Source of the DNA: Sulfotelmatobacter sp963788225
Lineage (GTDB): Bacteria; Acidobacteriota; Terriglobia; Terriglobales; Acidobacteriaceae
Assembly: GCA_963788225.1 (NCBI GenBank)
Contig: CAWBGI010000003.1
Span: 434,001-498,000, forward strand
Length of the DNA stretch: 64,000 nucleotides
Reading direction: 5' to 3'
Every line of letters starts with the position of its first letter. The stretch's first letter is position 1. This document shows, one piece after another, positions 53,712 through 62,276 of the stretch. A model generated the notes under the pieces. It ran no database searches, was not told the origin of the DNA, and worked only from the letters and a program-made list of their open reading frames with translations. The position numbers and the translations under genes were made by a program.

Positions 53712-54206
53712 TCAGGATGAGGTAGCGGTATCTGGCAAGTAGAGAAACAACAATGCGAATGCATTCAGGATGAACATGCGCAGCGCCGGGACTTCGCCGT
53801 TCCATACGCTGGACTCCCACATCAGGAACCATTCTCCGCCGATCGTGATGAACCCGAGCGACCAGAGCAGCAATCCCAGCCAAAGACCTGCTATGGCCAA
53901 GGTCTTCGCAGCGTCAAATTCTTGTTTGGACCTGAGCGCGGAGAACAGGCGTTTCGCCCCGAGGGCGCAGACGAAACCGGTTATGAGTTCCCACAAGATG
54001 ATCGTCCAATATGCAAGCTGGTGCAGTTGCGGGTTGCGGATGGCTCGCCACTGCACGTGCGCATCTGCGGGGATCGAGTCCATGCTCAGGACATGCTCGA
54101 CGAATTGGAAGTTGGTTCGATAGTCGATGATGTTGTTGAAAGCCACCAGCAGGAAGTACAACGCCAGCGTGCTGGTGAGCAGCGTCTTTCCGAGTCTGGA
54201 GAGCAA
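53712..54206 (-). CDS. DUF2165-like small integral membrane protein
   Basis: The 164-residue protein has four predicted membrane helices (LLTSTLALYFLLVAFNNI at the start, ILWELITGFVCALG, LAIAGLWLGLLLWSLGF, FILNAFALLFLYL). It carries conserved NIIDYRTN and GGEWFLMWES segments, characteristic of DUF2165 proteins. The function is unknown. It is transcribed with the alpha/beta hydrolase upstream (25 bases apart). Confidence 0.75.
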   Translation of the reverse strand: MLSRLGKTLLTSTLALYFLLVAFNNIIDYRTNFQFVEHVLSMDSIPADAHVQWRAIRNPQLHQLAYWTIILWELITGFVCALGAKRLFSALRSKQEFDAAKTLAIAGLWLGLLLWSLGFITIGGEWFLMWESSVWNGEVPALRMFILNAFALLFLYLPDTATSS

Positions 54207-54231
54207 GGTTCGTTTCCCCTTCCATGCGGTT

Positions 54232-55113
54232 TCAATGCGACCAACTGGTTTTCAAGAAGTCTTCCAACACGTGGTCGAATTTTTCTGGGTCGTCGATGAA
54301 CAGGGCGTGGCCATCGCCATCGAAGCGCTCGAGCCGGAGTTTGTCTCCCAGCTTTAAGTTCAGGTAGTCGGCACTGGGCTGCGACTCGGGCTGGTAGATG
54401 AAGAGAACTGGGGTTTTCGTCTTCGTCGCAGCCATGGCGGCGAGGCCGGGGGAGAAATCTTTTACGGCGATCATGTTGTAAATGAGGAGGACGGCGGTAT
54501 CGGCCGGAACCTGAGTGGAGACGTCGACGATGCGCTTGATGTAGTCCTCGGGCTGCGGCTTTTTGAACATGCTGCGGACAAAGCCGTCGGCTTGTTTTTT
54601 GCGATCCTGCTGGAGGAAGTTCATCCATCCGGAGATGGGGGCGAACAAATCGCTGGGTTTGTCGGTTATAAAGCCGTCAACCAAGACAAAGCTGGCAACG
54701 TTGTCGGTGCCGAATTGCTCGGCATATTTGATCAGTTCGCCGCATCCCATCGACCAGCCGACCAGGACCGGTCGCTTCAGGCCGAGTTGATCCACCAACT
54801 CTTTATAGTCGCGGGCGCGCGTTTCGGGCAGATGGCCGTACGGAGGTTTGTCGCTCTCACCCTGCGAACGCGGGTCAACGGCGATGACGTGATACTTCTT
54901 CGAGAACTCGTCGATTTGCTTTTGCCAGATCCAGGCCGGCATGGTCCAGCCGGGGATGAAGACGATGGGCCGGCCGCTGCCCGCTTCCAGGTAGTGGATG
55001 CTGATGCCGTCAGAAGTTTTGAAAGAGCCGCTCCTGGTAGTTTGTGCCGTCAGCGCTATGACGCTGGTTGCTGACACGATGCAGATCAGGGATACGGCTA
55101 ACCGGGTTTTCAT
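54232..55113 (-). CDS. secreted alpha/beta hydrolase
   Basis: The 293-residue protein has a signal peptide (LAVSLICIVSATSVIALTAQ). The hydrolase core has VFIPGWTMPAW, DPRSQGESD, a nucleophile elbow GWSMGC, a late acid region IYQPESQ and a C-terminal histidine in DGDGHALF. It resembles haloperoxidase- or esterase-like extracytoplasmic hydrolases. A hairpin of GTACTAG-type repeats lies just upstream. Confidence 0.84.
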   Translation of the reverse strand: MKTRLAVSLICIVSATSVIALTAQTTRSGSFKTSDGISIHYLEAGSGRPIVFIPGWTMPAWIWQKQIDEFSKKYHVIAVDPRSQGESDKPPYGHLPETRARDYKELVDQLGLKRPVLVGWSMGCGELIKYAEQFGTDNVASFVLVDGFITDKPSDLFAPISGWMNFLQQDRKKQADGFVRSMFKKPQPEDYIKRIVDVSTQVPADTAVLLIYNMIAVKDFSPGLAAMAATKTKTPVLFIYQPESQPSADYLNLKLGDKLRLERFDGDGHALFIDDPEKFDHVLEDFLKTSWSH

Positions 55114-55138
55114 CTTGGTCGTCCTTACGAGTGTATCC

Positions 55139-55232
55139 GGTACCTAGTACCTAGTACCGAGTAAAGTCAAGACACAAAATGCACTAATGCACGCTCTGAC
55201 TTGACTGGGTACTAGGTACTAGGTACTAGGTA
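55139..55232. repeat. inverted repeat built from tandem GTACTAG units
   Basis: TACCTAGTACCTAGTACC (55141-55158) and its complement GGTACTAGGTACTAGGTA (near 55208-55232) face each other across a short spacer. GTCAAG (55166-55171) and CTTGAC (55200-55205) form an inner stem. Each arm is itself 2-3 copies of a 7-base unit. The structure lies between two minus-strand genes and could act as a transcription terminator or a slippage-prone repeat. Confidence 0.65.
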
Positions 55233-55251
55233 TTGCATCTTATATGGAGCC

Positions 55252-55920
55252 TCAAGAAGAGGCCCGCTGCGCGTAAAGGAAGGGGCGGTGTGCGTGGCTG
55301 CTCCAGAAGTAGGCGAGGATGATGACGCTGGCGACCGCCGCGTAGGCACACCACAACGAAGTGAAGGCGTAGCGCTTGACTGCGAATACCGCGAGGAGAA
55401 TTGCCAGGTTGGCCGTGCCGAAAATAATCATCGGCTTGATCTCCGAGAAGAACAGCGATCCGCAGGTTGCGATTACGTAAAGCACTCCGACCGCCGTGTT
55501 ATTGGTGGCTTGGTTGATGTAGACGATGCTGTTATTTTTGACGTAAATCTCCAACGGGTATGCCGTCAGCGCCCACAATATGTAGAGCGTGGTCGCTCCG
55601 CCGAGCACGAGGAATGGCAACATGCGCTGGCGGGCCTTCACGGTGGGCTCGAACAGGAATACGCTTAACGGCAGCAGGAATGGGAGCAATCCCTGGGCAT
55701 AGAGCATGAATGCTGCCCCCATGTTGTGAGTGACCGTAGGCGACAGGTCGCCATCGAGGCCGAGCCAAACGAATCCCTCGATGAACTGGTGAATTGCAAA
55801 TAGCGTGGGCAGGGAGGCGAAAAGCAGCTCGCGCCGGTGCTTTACTCTCGTGAATGTGACTACGCCGACGGCGCCCAGGACTCCGCTGCCGACAAAGTTC
55901 GCTGTAGCTGAAAAACACAT
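55252..55920 (-). CDS. DUF6629-like integral membrane protein
   Basis: The ATG at 55920 gives 222 residues; the extended frame to 56157 overlaps the ArsR-type gene. The protein starts MCFSATANFVGSGVLG and has about seven membrane helices, matching a small family of bacterial membrane proteins with the same MCFSA start. The function is unknown. It lies 56 bases downstream of the ArsR-type regulator and may be co-transcribed. Confidence 0.7.
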   Translation of the reverse strand: MCFSATANFVGSGVLGAVGVVTFTRVKHRRELLFASLPTLFAIHQFIEGFVWLGLDGDLSPTVTHNMGAAFMLYAQGLLPFLLPLSVFLFEPTVKARQRMLPFLVLGGATTLYILWALTAYPLEIYVKNNSIVYINQATNNTAVGVLYVIATCGSLFFSEIKPMIIFGTANLAILLAVFAVKRYAFTSLWCAYAAVASVIILAYFWSSHAHRPFLYAQRASS

Positions 55921-55976
55921 GGCTCGATCGCTCCCATGCGAACATACACCTGGGGTCGCGGAACGCAAAACGTTTC

Positions 55977-56693
55977 TTAGGAAGCGATTTGACTTAGTGC
56001 GGGAAGACCGAAGCGAGCCGCCATTTCTCGCCGGCCAAGACTGGTGACGCGCAAGGCTCGGCTGTCGAGATCCTGAAAGACCCATTTTCTTTTCAGTGCG
56101 GTTTTCAGCAGGGCCGCGGCCAGCGCGCCCCCGAGATGCGGACGCCGCTCGCTCCAATCCACACAGGGATAGGCAAAGCGGCGACGCAGGACGCGGGTTG
56201 CTTCGATGTCTATGCCAAGAGCTTCAAATGCTTTTGCTCCTTTCAGAGTGAGGTCGCAGGTGTTGTTAGCCCTTGCATTCGACAGCCAGCCCAGCGCCTG
56301 GAAGCGGTCATGCAGCGAGACCCCCAGCGTGCCGGCGATGTGATCGTAGCAGGTTCTTGCCGCGCGCAGTCGGCTGGGGGTGTTCGGCACGAATGCGGCG
56401 TGGGATGAGCCGGCGAGGACGCTCAAGGCTTCCAGCGCCGCGGCTACGTCGGTTCCTTCGAGACTGTAGTAGCGATGCTTGCCCTGGGCGAACACCTTAA
56501 CTAACCGCTCAGCCTTCAGCCGCTGCAGGTGCACGCTGGCAGTCGACGGTGTTACGTCAGCCACCACGGCCAGTTCGGTGCTGGTGCGCGCGCGCCCGTC
56601 CACCAGGCAGTAGAGCATGCGGGCGCGGGCCGGTTCGCCGATGGCGGCCGCGATGCTGGAGATTGCGGCGTCGGCGTCGCGCTCAACATCCAT
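55977..56693 (-). CDS. ArsR-type winged-helix transcriptional regulator
   Basis: The ATG at 56693 gives 238 residues. The N-terminal third is an ArsR-like HTH (AIGEPARARMLYCLVDG, TSTELAVVADVTPSTASVHLQRL, then the wing GKHRYYSLEG). The C-terminal two thirds are a longer domain seen in regulators with divergent target genes. No metal-binding cysteine pair of the ArsR ELCVCDL type is visible. It is divergent from the NIPSNAP and PEP-mutase-like genes, which it may control. Confidence 0.83.
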   Translation of the reverse strand: MDVERDADAAISSIAAAIGEPARARMLYCLVDGRARTSTELAVVADVTPSTASVHLQRLKAERLVKVFAQGKHRYYSLEGTDVAAALEALSVLAGSSHAAFVPNTPSRLRAARTCYDHIAGTLGVSLHDRFQALGWLSNARANNTCDLTLKGAKAFEALGIDIEATRVLRRRFAYPCVDWSERRPHLGGALAAALLKTALKRKWVFQDLDSRALRVTSLGRREMAARFGLPALSQIAS

Positions 56694-56757
56694 TGTTTGA
56701 TGATAGACGAAGTGTGCTTGTCCGGCAACTCGCATACTGCTGGATGTGAGGATACTC

Positions 56758-57102
56758 ATGACGATCACCTGCTTCATCCGCTACCAGATCGATCCGTTTC
56801 AGAAAGACGAGTTTAAGAAATATGCCGAGAACTGGGGCCGCATTATTCCACGATGCGGCGGCCATCTGCTCGGATATTTCCTGCCTCATGAAGGCACGAA
56901 TGACGTCGCGTGGGGGCTGATTGCATTCGACAATCTCGCGGCCTACGAGGCTTACCGGGTGCGCTTAAGATCAGACCCGGAAGCTCGCGAAAATTTCGCC
57001 ATGGCGCAGACGAAGCGGCTTATACTCCGCGAAGAACGAAACTTTGTGGAGGCTGTCGATGGAACGCTCAACCTTCCCTCGACCCTCGCACCATTAAGGT
57101 GA
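56758..57102 (+). CDS. NIPSNAP-family protein
   Basis: ATG 56758 with GAGG upstream gives 114 residues. The segment ITCFIRYQIDPFQKDEFKKYAENW, then GGHLLGYFLPHEG and the C-terminal ERNFVEAV, match the NIPSNAP fold (ferredoxin-like dimer). The biochemical function is unclear in bacteria. It is followed 5 bases later by the PEP-mutase-like gene, so they form an operon. Confidence 0.82.
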   Translation: MTITCFIRYQIDPFQKDEFKKYAENWGRIIPRCGGHLLGYFLPHEGTNDVAWGLIAFDNLAAYEAYRVRLRSDPEARENFAMAQTKRLILREERNFVEAVDGTLNLPSTLAPLR

Positions 57103-57107
57103 GGGAC

Positions 57108-57929
57108 ATGACGCAGGCAGAAAAGGGACGAGCCTTCCGCGCGCTTCATCAGCGCGACCGGGCATTCATCATTCCCAATCCCTGGGACGCCGGCACGGCG
57201 CGGTTATTGGCCCACCTGGGCTTTGAAGCGCTGGCCACAACCAGCGCCGGCTATGCGTTTTCGGTGGGGCAGCGTGACAACACGATTGATCGCGACCAGA
57301 TGATCGCGCACGTCGCCGCGATTGCTTCGGCGACCGATCTTCCCGTCAGCGCCGATTTGGAGAATGGCTTCGGAGACGCGCCTGAGATCGCAGCGCAGAC
57401 CATCCGCATGGCGGCGGCTGCGGGAGCGGCCGGCGGCTCCATCGAAGACATGCAGTCCGACCATTCCATCTACCAGCATGAGCACGCGGCCGAGCGGATT
57501 CGCGCGGCCGCAGAAGCGGCGCGGGCGCTTCCGTTTCCCTTCACTTTGACGGCTCGGGCTGAGAACTATCTCGTGGGACGGCCCGATCTGAAGGACACGA
57601 TCAAGCGTCTGCAGGCCTATCAGGAAGCCGGCGCCGATGTGCTCTACGCACCGGGTCTCAGCAGCAAAGACGACATTGTCGCTGTGGTTCGCTCCGTGGA
57701 TCGCCCGGTGAATGTGCTAATGGGATTGCAAGGCGTTCAGCTAAGCCTGGCCGAACTCTCGGCGATTGGAGTCAAGCGGGTGAGCGTCGGCAGCGCGCTT
57801 TCCCGTGCCGCCCTGGGCGCCTTTCTTCGGGCTGTGCAGGAAATGCGCGAGCATGGCACCTTCACTTTCGCCGGGCAAGCAGTAAGCTTCCGCGACCTCA
57901 GCGCCATGTTTACGCCGCCACAGCCATGA
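57108..57929 (+). CDS. isocitrate lyase/PEP mutase family protein
   Basis: ATG 57108 gives 273 residues. The family motifs are IIPNPWDAGTARLL, TTSAGYAFSVG, SADLENGFGD (metal-binding acidic residues), GSIEDMQSD and FTLTARAENYLVG. Members act on 2-oxo acid or phosphonate C-C and C-P bonds, for example oxaloacetate decarboxylase, 2-methylisocitrate lyase or PEP mutase. The specific reaction cannot be assigned. It follows the NIPSNAP gene directly. Confidence 0.85.
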   Translation: MTQAEKGRAFRALHQRDRAFIIPNPWDAGTARLLAHLGFEALATTSAGYAFSVGQRDNTIDRDQMIAHVAAIASATDLPVSADLENGFGDAPEIAAQTIRMAAAAGAAGGSIEDMQSDHSIYQHEHAAERIRAAAEAARALPFPFTLTARAENYLVGRPDLKDTIKRLQAYQEAGADVLYAPGLSSKDDIVAVVRSVDRPVNVLMGLQGVQLSLAELSAIGVKRVSVGSALSRAALGAFLRAVQEMREHGTFTFAGQAVSFRDLSAMFTPPQP

Positions 57930-57994
57930 AGAAGATCAGAATGTGGGATGTGGCTTGGCCCTCTAAAGTGATTACTACTCGGAACTTTGCCGGC

Positions 57995-58378
57995 TCAGGC
58001 GGCCGCGAGACGGGCAGAGATAGTCCTCAGCGAAGCCACCAGGTGATCCGTGATTGTGTCGGATTTTGAGATCAGGTCTTTGATGCCGGCTGCTTTCGCG
58101 TCTTTCCGAAGCTGCTCGGTAGCGTGCATGGTGAACATGACCATCTGCACCCTGGGAGCGACGCGCGTAATCTCGCGAGCCGCATCCAGCCCGTTCATCA
58201 CCGGCATGGAAAGGTCGAGAATCACCGCATCTGGCTGAAGCGCCATGACTTTCTCGACCGCAATCTGGCCGTTCTCGGCCTCTCCGCATACCTGCCAGTC
58301 CGTATTGTGCTCGATGAACAGGCGGAGCAGGCGGCGGATGGATGTGCTGTCATCGGCGATGAGGATCTTAAATGACAT
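57995..58378 (-). CDS. single-domain response regulator (CheY-like)
   Basis: ATG 58378 gives 127 residues forming only a receiver domain. Asp residues in IADDS, a phosphoacceptor Asp in VILDLSMPVMNG and Lys in LISKSD are visible. There is no output domain. It could work in a phosphorelay or with a separate effector. It is divergent from the first Crp/Fnr gene. Confidence 0.85.
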   Translation of the reverse strand: MSFKILIADDSTSIRRLLRLFIEHNTDWQVCGEAENGQIAVEKVMALQPDAVILDLSMPVMNGLDAAREITRVAPRVQMVMFTMHATEQLRKDAKAAGIKDLISKSDTITDHLVASLRTISARLAAA

Positions 58379-58697
58379 GTAGGCCCCCGCGTGCCTTGGC
58401 GGGTTGCTGGCGGGGTCCGGTTCCGTGCGGGAACGAGCCGGCGACGGGGGAAGGCACTGTCTGCACGCTAGTCCTTCCGCAGCATCTCGTACATACAGCG
58501 AACACTGTACGTTAGCGCACAATAGTATGTTATATATCTGACGTTCCCGGCAAATCGGCGTAACCTTTTAATTTCCAATCAGGTACAGCAAAACGGAGTA
58601 TGCTTAAAGTGTCTCTTCTAGCAACCTTCCGCCGCGCCCATTCGGGTGACGGTTCCTTGCGAAAATCTGACAGCTTTTACGCTGGCAAGGAGCCGTT
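58379..58697. other. divergent intergenic region
   Basis: The 319 bases between the CheY-like gene and the first Crp/Fnr gene hold an AT-rich patch near 58525-58545 (TATGTTATATAT) that may be a promoter. No gene is seen. Confidence 0.4.
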
Positions 58698-59486
58698 ATG
58701 GCGAAGCCTCCTATTTCTACTTCCGCTCGACCTTCGAGGCGGGATGGCAACAATCGTGAAACCGCGCCGGTAAAAGATGGCGACGGCAATCCCGTTCACA
58801 ACGAAATCCTGCTGACTCTTCCAAGCACAGAGTATGAAGCCGTTGTGCCTAAACTTGAATTCGTTCGCCTGAAGCTTCATCAGGTTCTTCATGAAGCCGG
58901 CGAAACCTTACGTTCGGCCTACTTTTGCAATTCGGGCATGTTCTCGATCCTGAACGTCATGCCCGACGGCAAGAGTGTGGAAGTCGGCCTGGTCGGCAAG
59001 GAGGGCTTTTCGGGCGTCCCCTTGGTTGTGGGGTTTCGCACCAGCGGTACTCGAACCGTGGTCCAAGGCGAGGCTACCGCCTTCCGCATCGATGCGGATG
59101 CGCTGCGGGCTGTGCTGCAGAAAAGCCCTCAGCTCGAAAGGCAGCTGAACCGGTATGCCCAACTGCTGGCGGTGCAGGTAACGCAAATCGCCGCCTGCAA
59201 CCGGCTGCATGAAGTGAACGAACGGCTGGCCCGCTGGCTGCTGATGACGCAAGACCGCATCGGCTCCCACGATCTGCCCCTGACCCAGGAATTTCTGGGG
59301 CAAATGCTGGGCACCCGGCGTTCCAGCGTCACGGTTTCAGCCGGCGCTCTGCAGAAAGCCGGCTTGATTGAATACAGGCGGGGCAGCGTCACCATCCTCG
59401 ACCGCCCCAATCTCGAAGAAGCCGCCTGTGACTGCTATGGGCTGATGCAACGGCAAGTCGCAGAATGGCAGGGCCAGAACGCGTAG
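58698..59486 (+). CDS. Crp/Fnr-family transcriptional regulator, copy 1
   Basis: AAGGAG 6 bases before ATG 58698 supports the start of a 262-residue protein. It has a cNMP-like sensor domain (YFCNSGMFSILNVMPDGKSVEVGLVGKEG), a dimer helix and a C-terminal HTH (FLGQMLGTRRSSVTVSAGAL). No cysteine cluster of the Fnr type is seen. It is about 60-70% similar by eye to the gene at 60245. Two small zinc-ribbon genes lie between them. Confidence 0.88.
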   Translation: MAKPPISTSARPSRRDGNNRETAPVKDGDGNPVHNEILLTLPSTEYEAVVPKLEFVRLKLHQVLHEAGETLRSAYFCNSGMFSILNVMPDGKSVEVGLVGKEGFSGVPLVVGFRTSGTRTVVQGEATAFRIDADALRAVLQKSPQLERQLNRYAQLLAVQVTQIAACNRLHEVNERLARWLLMTQDRIGSHDLPLTQEFLGQMLGTRRSSVTVSAGALQKAGLIEYRRGSVTILDRPNLEEAACDCYGLMQRQVAEWQGQNA

Positions 59487-59576
59487 AAACGACCCGTGGG
59501 ATTTCTGTCGTCAAGCGTACATCCATAAGTTTCTCGACGTGCCGACCGACGCCTAATCTTCAGGCAGGATATTTCT

Positions 59577-59807
59577 ATGCGGCGAACCCCCAATCCGCAG
59601 ATCCTTCAATCCATCAAAGATTTTCTGGACGCAGGGTCTTCACCTCCGCAACCGCGGAAGTGCCGGCAATGCGGATCAGCAATGCAATTTATTAACGCTC
59701 ATTTCGTGCTGGGTACGGCAACGAACTGCAACCTGTCTTTGCCGGTGTGCCCGGTTTGCGACCGGGAAGTGATGGAGACTCTACCTTGCCCGGAAACCAT
59801 CCACTAA
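59577..59807 (+). CDS. small zinc-ribbon protein, copy 1
   Basis: The 76-residue protein has ILQSIKDFLD followed by CRQCGS and CPVCDRE, two CxxC pairs about 35 residues apart that should bind zinc. It is paralogous to the product at 59991-60230. Its function is unknown. It follows the Crp/Fnr gene in the same direction. Confidence 0.65.
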   Translation: MRRTPNPQILQSIKDFLDAGSSPPQPRKCRQCGSAMQFINAHFVLGTATNCNLSLPVCPVCDREVMETLPCPETIH

Positions 59808-59990
59808 CTTGCATCAATCCAAATTCGTCTTGGAGCAGATCTGAAGCGTTGCCGCGCTCTGGCGGCGCAGGGCCGGCATGGGTATTGAAACGACGCACAA
59901 AAATGACGCGTAGAGTTTCTGTCTCCAAACGCGCATTCATAAGTTCTTCGACGTGCCGACTGGCGTCTGCGATTCAGGCACGATATTGGG

Positions 59991-60230
59991 GTGGGAACAG
60001 TACCGCCAGCCCGCGCGCAGATTCTGCAATCCATAAAAGATTTTCTGGACGACGGCTTTTCACCTGCGAAACCGCGGGAATGCCGGCGCTGCGGATCGCC
60101 CATGCAGGCGGTTGACGTTGATTTCCTGCTCAGCGGTACGGACATGAGCTGGCAAGTGTCTTTGCCATTCTGTCCCCTGTGCGACCGGACCATCTTAGAG
60201 AGTCTAACTCGGGCGGAGAAGATCCACTGA
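59991..60230 (+). CDS. small zinc-ribbon protein, copy 2
   Basis: The frame starts at GTG and encodes 79 residues with ILQSIKDFLDDG, CRRCGSPM and CPLCDRT, matching copy 1 closely. The second Crp/Fnr gene follows at once. Conservation of both cysteine pairs after duplication supports a real gene. Confidence 0.65.
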   Translation: MGTVPPARAQILQSIKDFLDDGFSPAKPRECRRCGSPMQAVDVDFLLSGTDMSWQVSLPFCPLCDRTILESLTRAEKIH

Positions 60231-60244
60231 AACGGCAAGAGAAC

Positions 60245-60997
60245 GTGAAAACAAAAACCCTGCTGAAGCGCTCCCAGCCACATTCCGATGGCCGGGGAAA
60301 TCACATCCACAATGAAATCTTGCGCGAACTGCCGCGCCATGAATTCGCAGCCGTCCTTCCGAAGCTGGAACTGGTGCGGCTGCAACCTCGGCAAGTGTTG
60401 CACGAGGCGGGAGAGACGTTGAAGTCGGCGTACTTCTGCAACACTGGTCTCATCTCCATCCTGAGCGTGATGCCCGACGGCAAAACCGTGGAAGTCGGGC
60501 TCGTCGGCAAGGAGGGCCTTATCGGATTGCCGCTGATCGCGGGCTTCCGCACCTCGGCCACCCGGTCGGTGGTTCAAATCGAAGGCACCGCGCTACGCGT
60601 GGATGGCGATGCCTTCGCCGTGCTCCTGCGTGAGTGCCCCCGGTTCGAGCGCAAACTGCAGCAGTTTTCTCAGATCCTGGCCATACAGGCCACACAGATT
60701 GCGGCGTGCAACCGGCTGCATGAAGTGGAAGCACGGTTGGCGCGGTGGTTGCTGATGTCCGCCGATCGCGTAGGCAGTGCTTCCCTGACATTGACGCAAG
60801 AGGTGCTGGGTCAAATGCTCGGCGCACGCCGCTCCAGCGTGACCGTGGCGGCCGGCATCCTGCAGAAGGCTGGGTTGATCTCATACTCGCGCGGCGATGT
60901 AAAAATTGTCCAGCGAGCAAAACTTGAGCGAGCAGCCTGCGAATGCTACACGCTCATGCGGCGGCAGGTCGAAGTGTGGCAAGGCCAGACCGAGTAA
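60245..60997 (+). CDS. Crp/Fnr-family transcriptional regulator, copy 2
   Basis: I prefer the GTG at 60245; a frame reaching back to 60179 overlaps the zinc-ribbon gene. The 250-residue protein has the same cNMP-like domain (YFCNTGLISILSVMPDGKTVEVGLVGKEG) and HTH (VLGQMLGARRSSVTVAAGIL) as copy 1. The target genes are unknown; divergence in the sensor domain suggests different signals or doses. Confidence 0.87.
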   Translation: MKTKTLLKRSQPHSDGRGNHIHNEILRELPRHEFAAVLPKLELVRLQPRQVLHEAGETLKSAYFCNTGLISILSVMPDGKTVEVGLVGKEGLIGLPLIAGFRTSATRSVVQIEGTALRVDGDAFAVLLRECPRFERKLQQFSQILAIQATQIAACNRLHEVEARLARWLLMSADRVGSASLTLTQEVLGQMLGARRSSVTVAAGILQKAGLISYSRGDVKIVQRAKLERAACECYTLMRRQVEVWQGQTE

Positions 60998-61132
60998 CGG
61001 ACATCTATATCTCAAAATGTTAGGGTGAAGCAGCGCTGCGTCAAAGATTTTGCTGTGGGGCCGGCTTTAGCCGCTGAGGTACGGGCTCGTCCAACGCCCA
61101 AGGATTTGAAACCACTCCGCGCGTTCAATCGA

Positions 61133-61315
61133 TTACGTCGTGGCTTTGGGAGGCATTCTGGTCGTCGGCGGCTGTGGTCTTGCGCGCGATGCAATCTTTC
61201 CCACGTAGCAATCCTCATGCACCGCCAGCCCGTGTTCGTCGATCTTGCAGGATTCGAGCGAAACCACTCTCCCGCACATCCAACAAACATTTGGAAGTTT
61301 TGAGCGGGACACCAC
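61133..61315 (-). CDS. small cysteine-rich zinc-binding protein
   Basis: A minus-strand frame from GTG 61315 (or 61312) encodes about 60 residues with CWMCGRVV, SCKIDEHG and VHEDCYVGKI. This C-x2-C / C / H-x2-C arrangement is typical of small zinc-finger proteins seen in Acidobacteriota. There is no clear ribosome site. The rest of the longer open frame upstream looks non-coding. Confidence 0.5.
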   Translation of the reverse strand: MVSRSKLPNVCWMCGRVVSLESCKIDEHGLAVHEDCYVGKIASRARPQPPTTRMPPKATT

Positions 61316-61568
61316 GAGCCGCCTCCAGTGCGCGCAGCAGAACTCACCGACCCCGACACTGATCGGAGGAGAGAAAACATACACCGCACAGCGGACAGTC
61401 GTCTGCCCGCTGGCGCACATTTATGCTATCGCCTACAACGTTTCGGTTGCGCAGTCCGTCCCGCTTTGAGACCTCGCCCCGTTTCTGCAAACACTCACTT
61501 TCGTGCGAACGACTTTCCGTTTCAACTGAGCCTTCTCTAACTAGAATCGGTGTGATTAAGGCCCACTT

Positions 61569-62276
61569 ATGCGGATTCTGATTGCGGAAGACGATGCGGC
61601 CCTGGCCGGCTTTGTGCGCCAGGGGCTGCAAGGCGAGCACTACACGGTCGATGTGGTCGAGGATGGCGAACAGGCGCGGGCCATGGGCAGCGAGTTCGAT
61701 TACGACCTGGTGATCCTGGATTTGAACCTGCCGAAGCTCGACGGGGTGACGGTGTTGCGGCATCTGCGGCTGAAGCGTCCCAGCCTGCCGGTGCTGGTGC
61801 TGACCCAGAGAAGCAAGGTGGAAGACCGGGTGCAATGTCTGGACACCGGCGCCGACGACTATCTGCCCAAGCCGTTGTCCTTCAGCGAACTCTCGGCGCG
61901 CATCCGCGCCCTGCTGCGCCGCAGCCACCTGCCGTCAGAGTCCGTGCTGGTGGTGGAAGATCTTCATCTCGATCGCGTCGAACACCGCGCCGAGCGCGCC
62001 GGAAAGCGAATCGAGCTGACCTCAAAGGAATTCTCCCTGCTCGAATACCTGATGCGAAACGCCGGCCGCCAGGTCTCCCGCGCCATGATCATCGAACACG
62101 TCTGGAACCTGACTTATGACACTACCACCAACGTTGTGGATGTTTATATCAACTACGCTTCCTCGCAGGTCGAACAAGCGGAAGGTCGGCAAGCTTTCTT
62201 TGGCGATTCAGGTTGCTTTCCAAGAGTTGGGAGTTTTCCCGGCATCAACCACACAGATTCCCCTGGACACAAGTGA
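61569..62276 (+). pseudogene. OmpR-family response regulator, 3' end replaced by MotB sequence
   Basis: The receiver domain is complete (Asp in VILDLNLPKLDG, Lys in LPKP). The winged-helix domain proceeds normally through MIIEHVWNLTYDTTTNVVDVYINY. At the point where LRKKxD and the final wing with VRGVGY are expected, the sequence becomes YASSQVE, a MotB motif. After a frame change the protein ends with unrelated residues. The recognition helix is present but the C-terminal wing is lost, so DNA binding is doubtful. Confidence 0.75.

Larger units (their letters stand above)
59490..60230 (+). repeat. tandem duplication of a zinc-ribbon gene and its leader
   Basis: The leader plus gene at about 59490-59807 and 59890-60230 are diverged copies. 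Shared leader blocks include TTTCTGTC, CATAAGTT and TCGACGTGCCGAC, and the two small proteins align over their whole lengths. Together with the two Crp/Fnr genes outside, this is a duplicated two-gene module. Confidence 0.6.

Noticed and set aside
55139..55232. Possible CRISPR array
   Set aside because: The repeat units are only 7 bases, directly abutting and arranged as an inverted repeat; there are no spacers and no cas genes.
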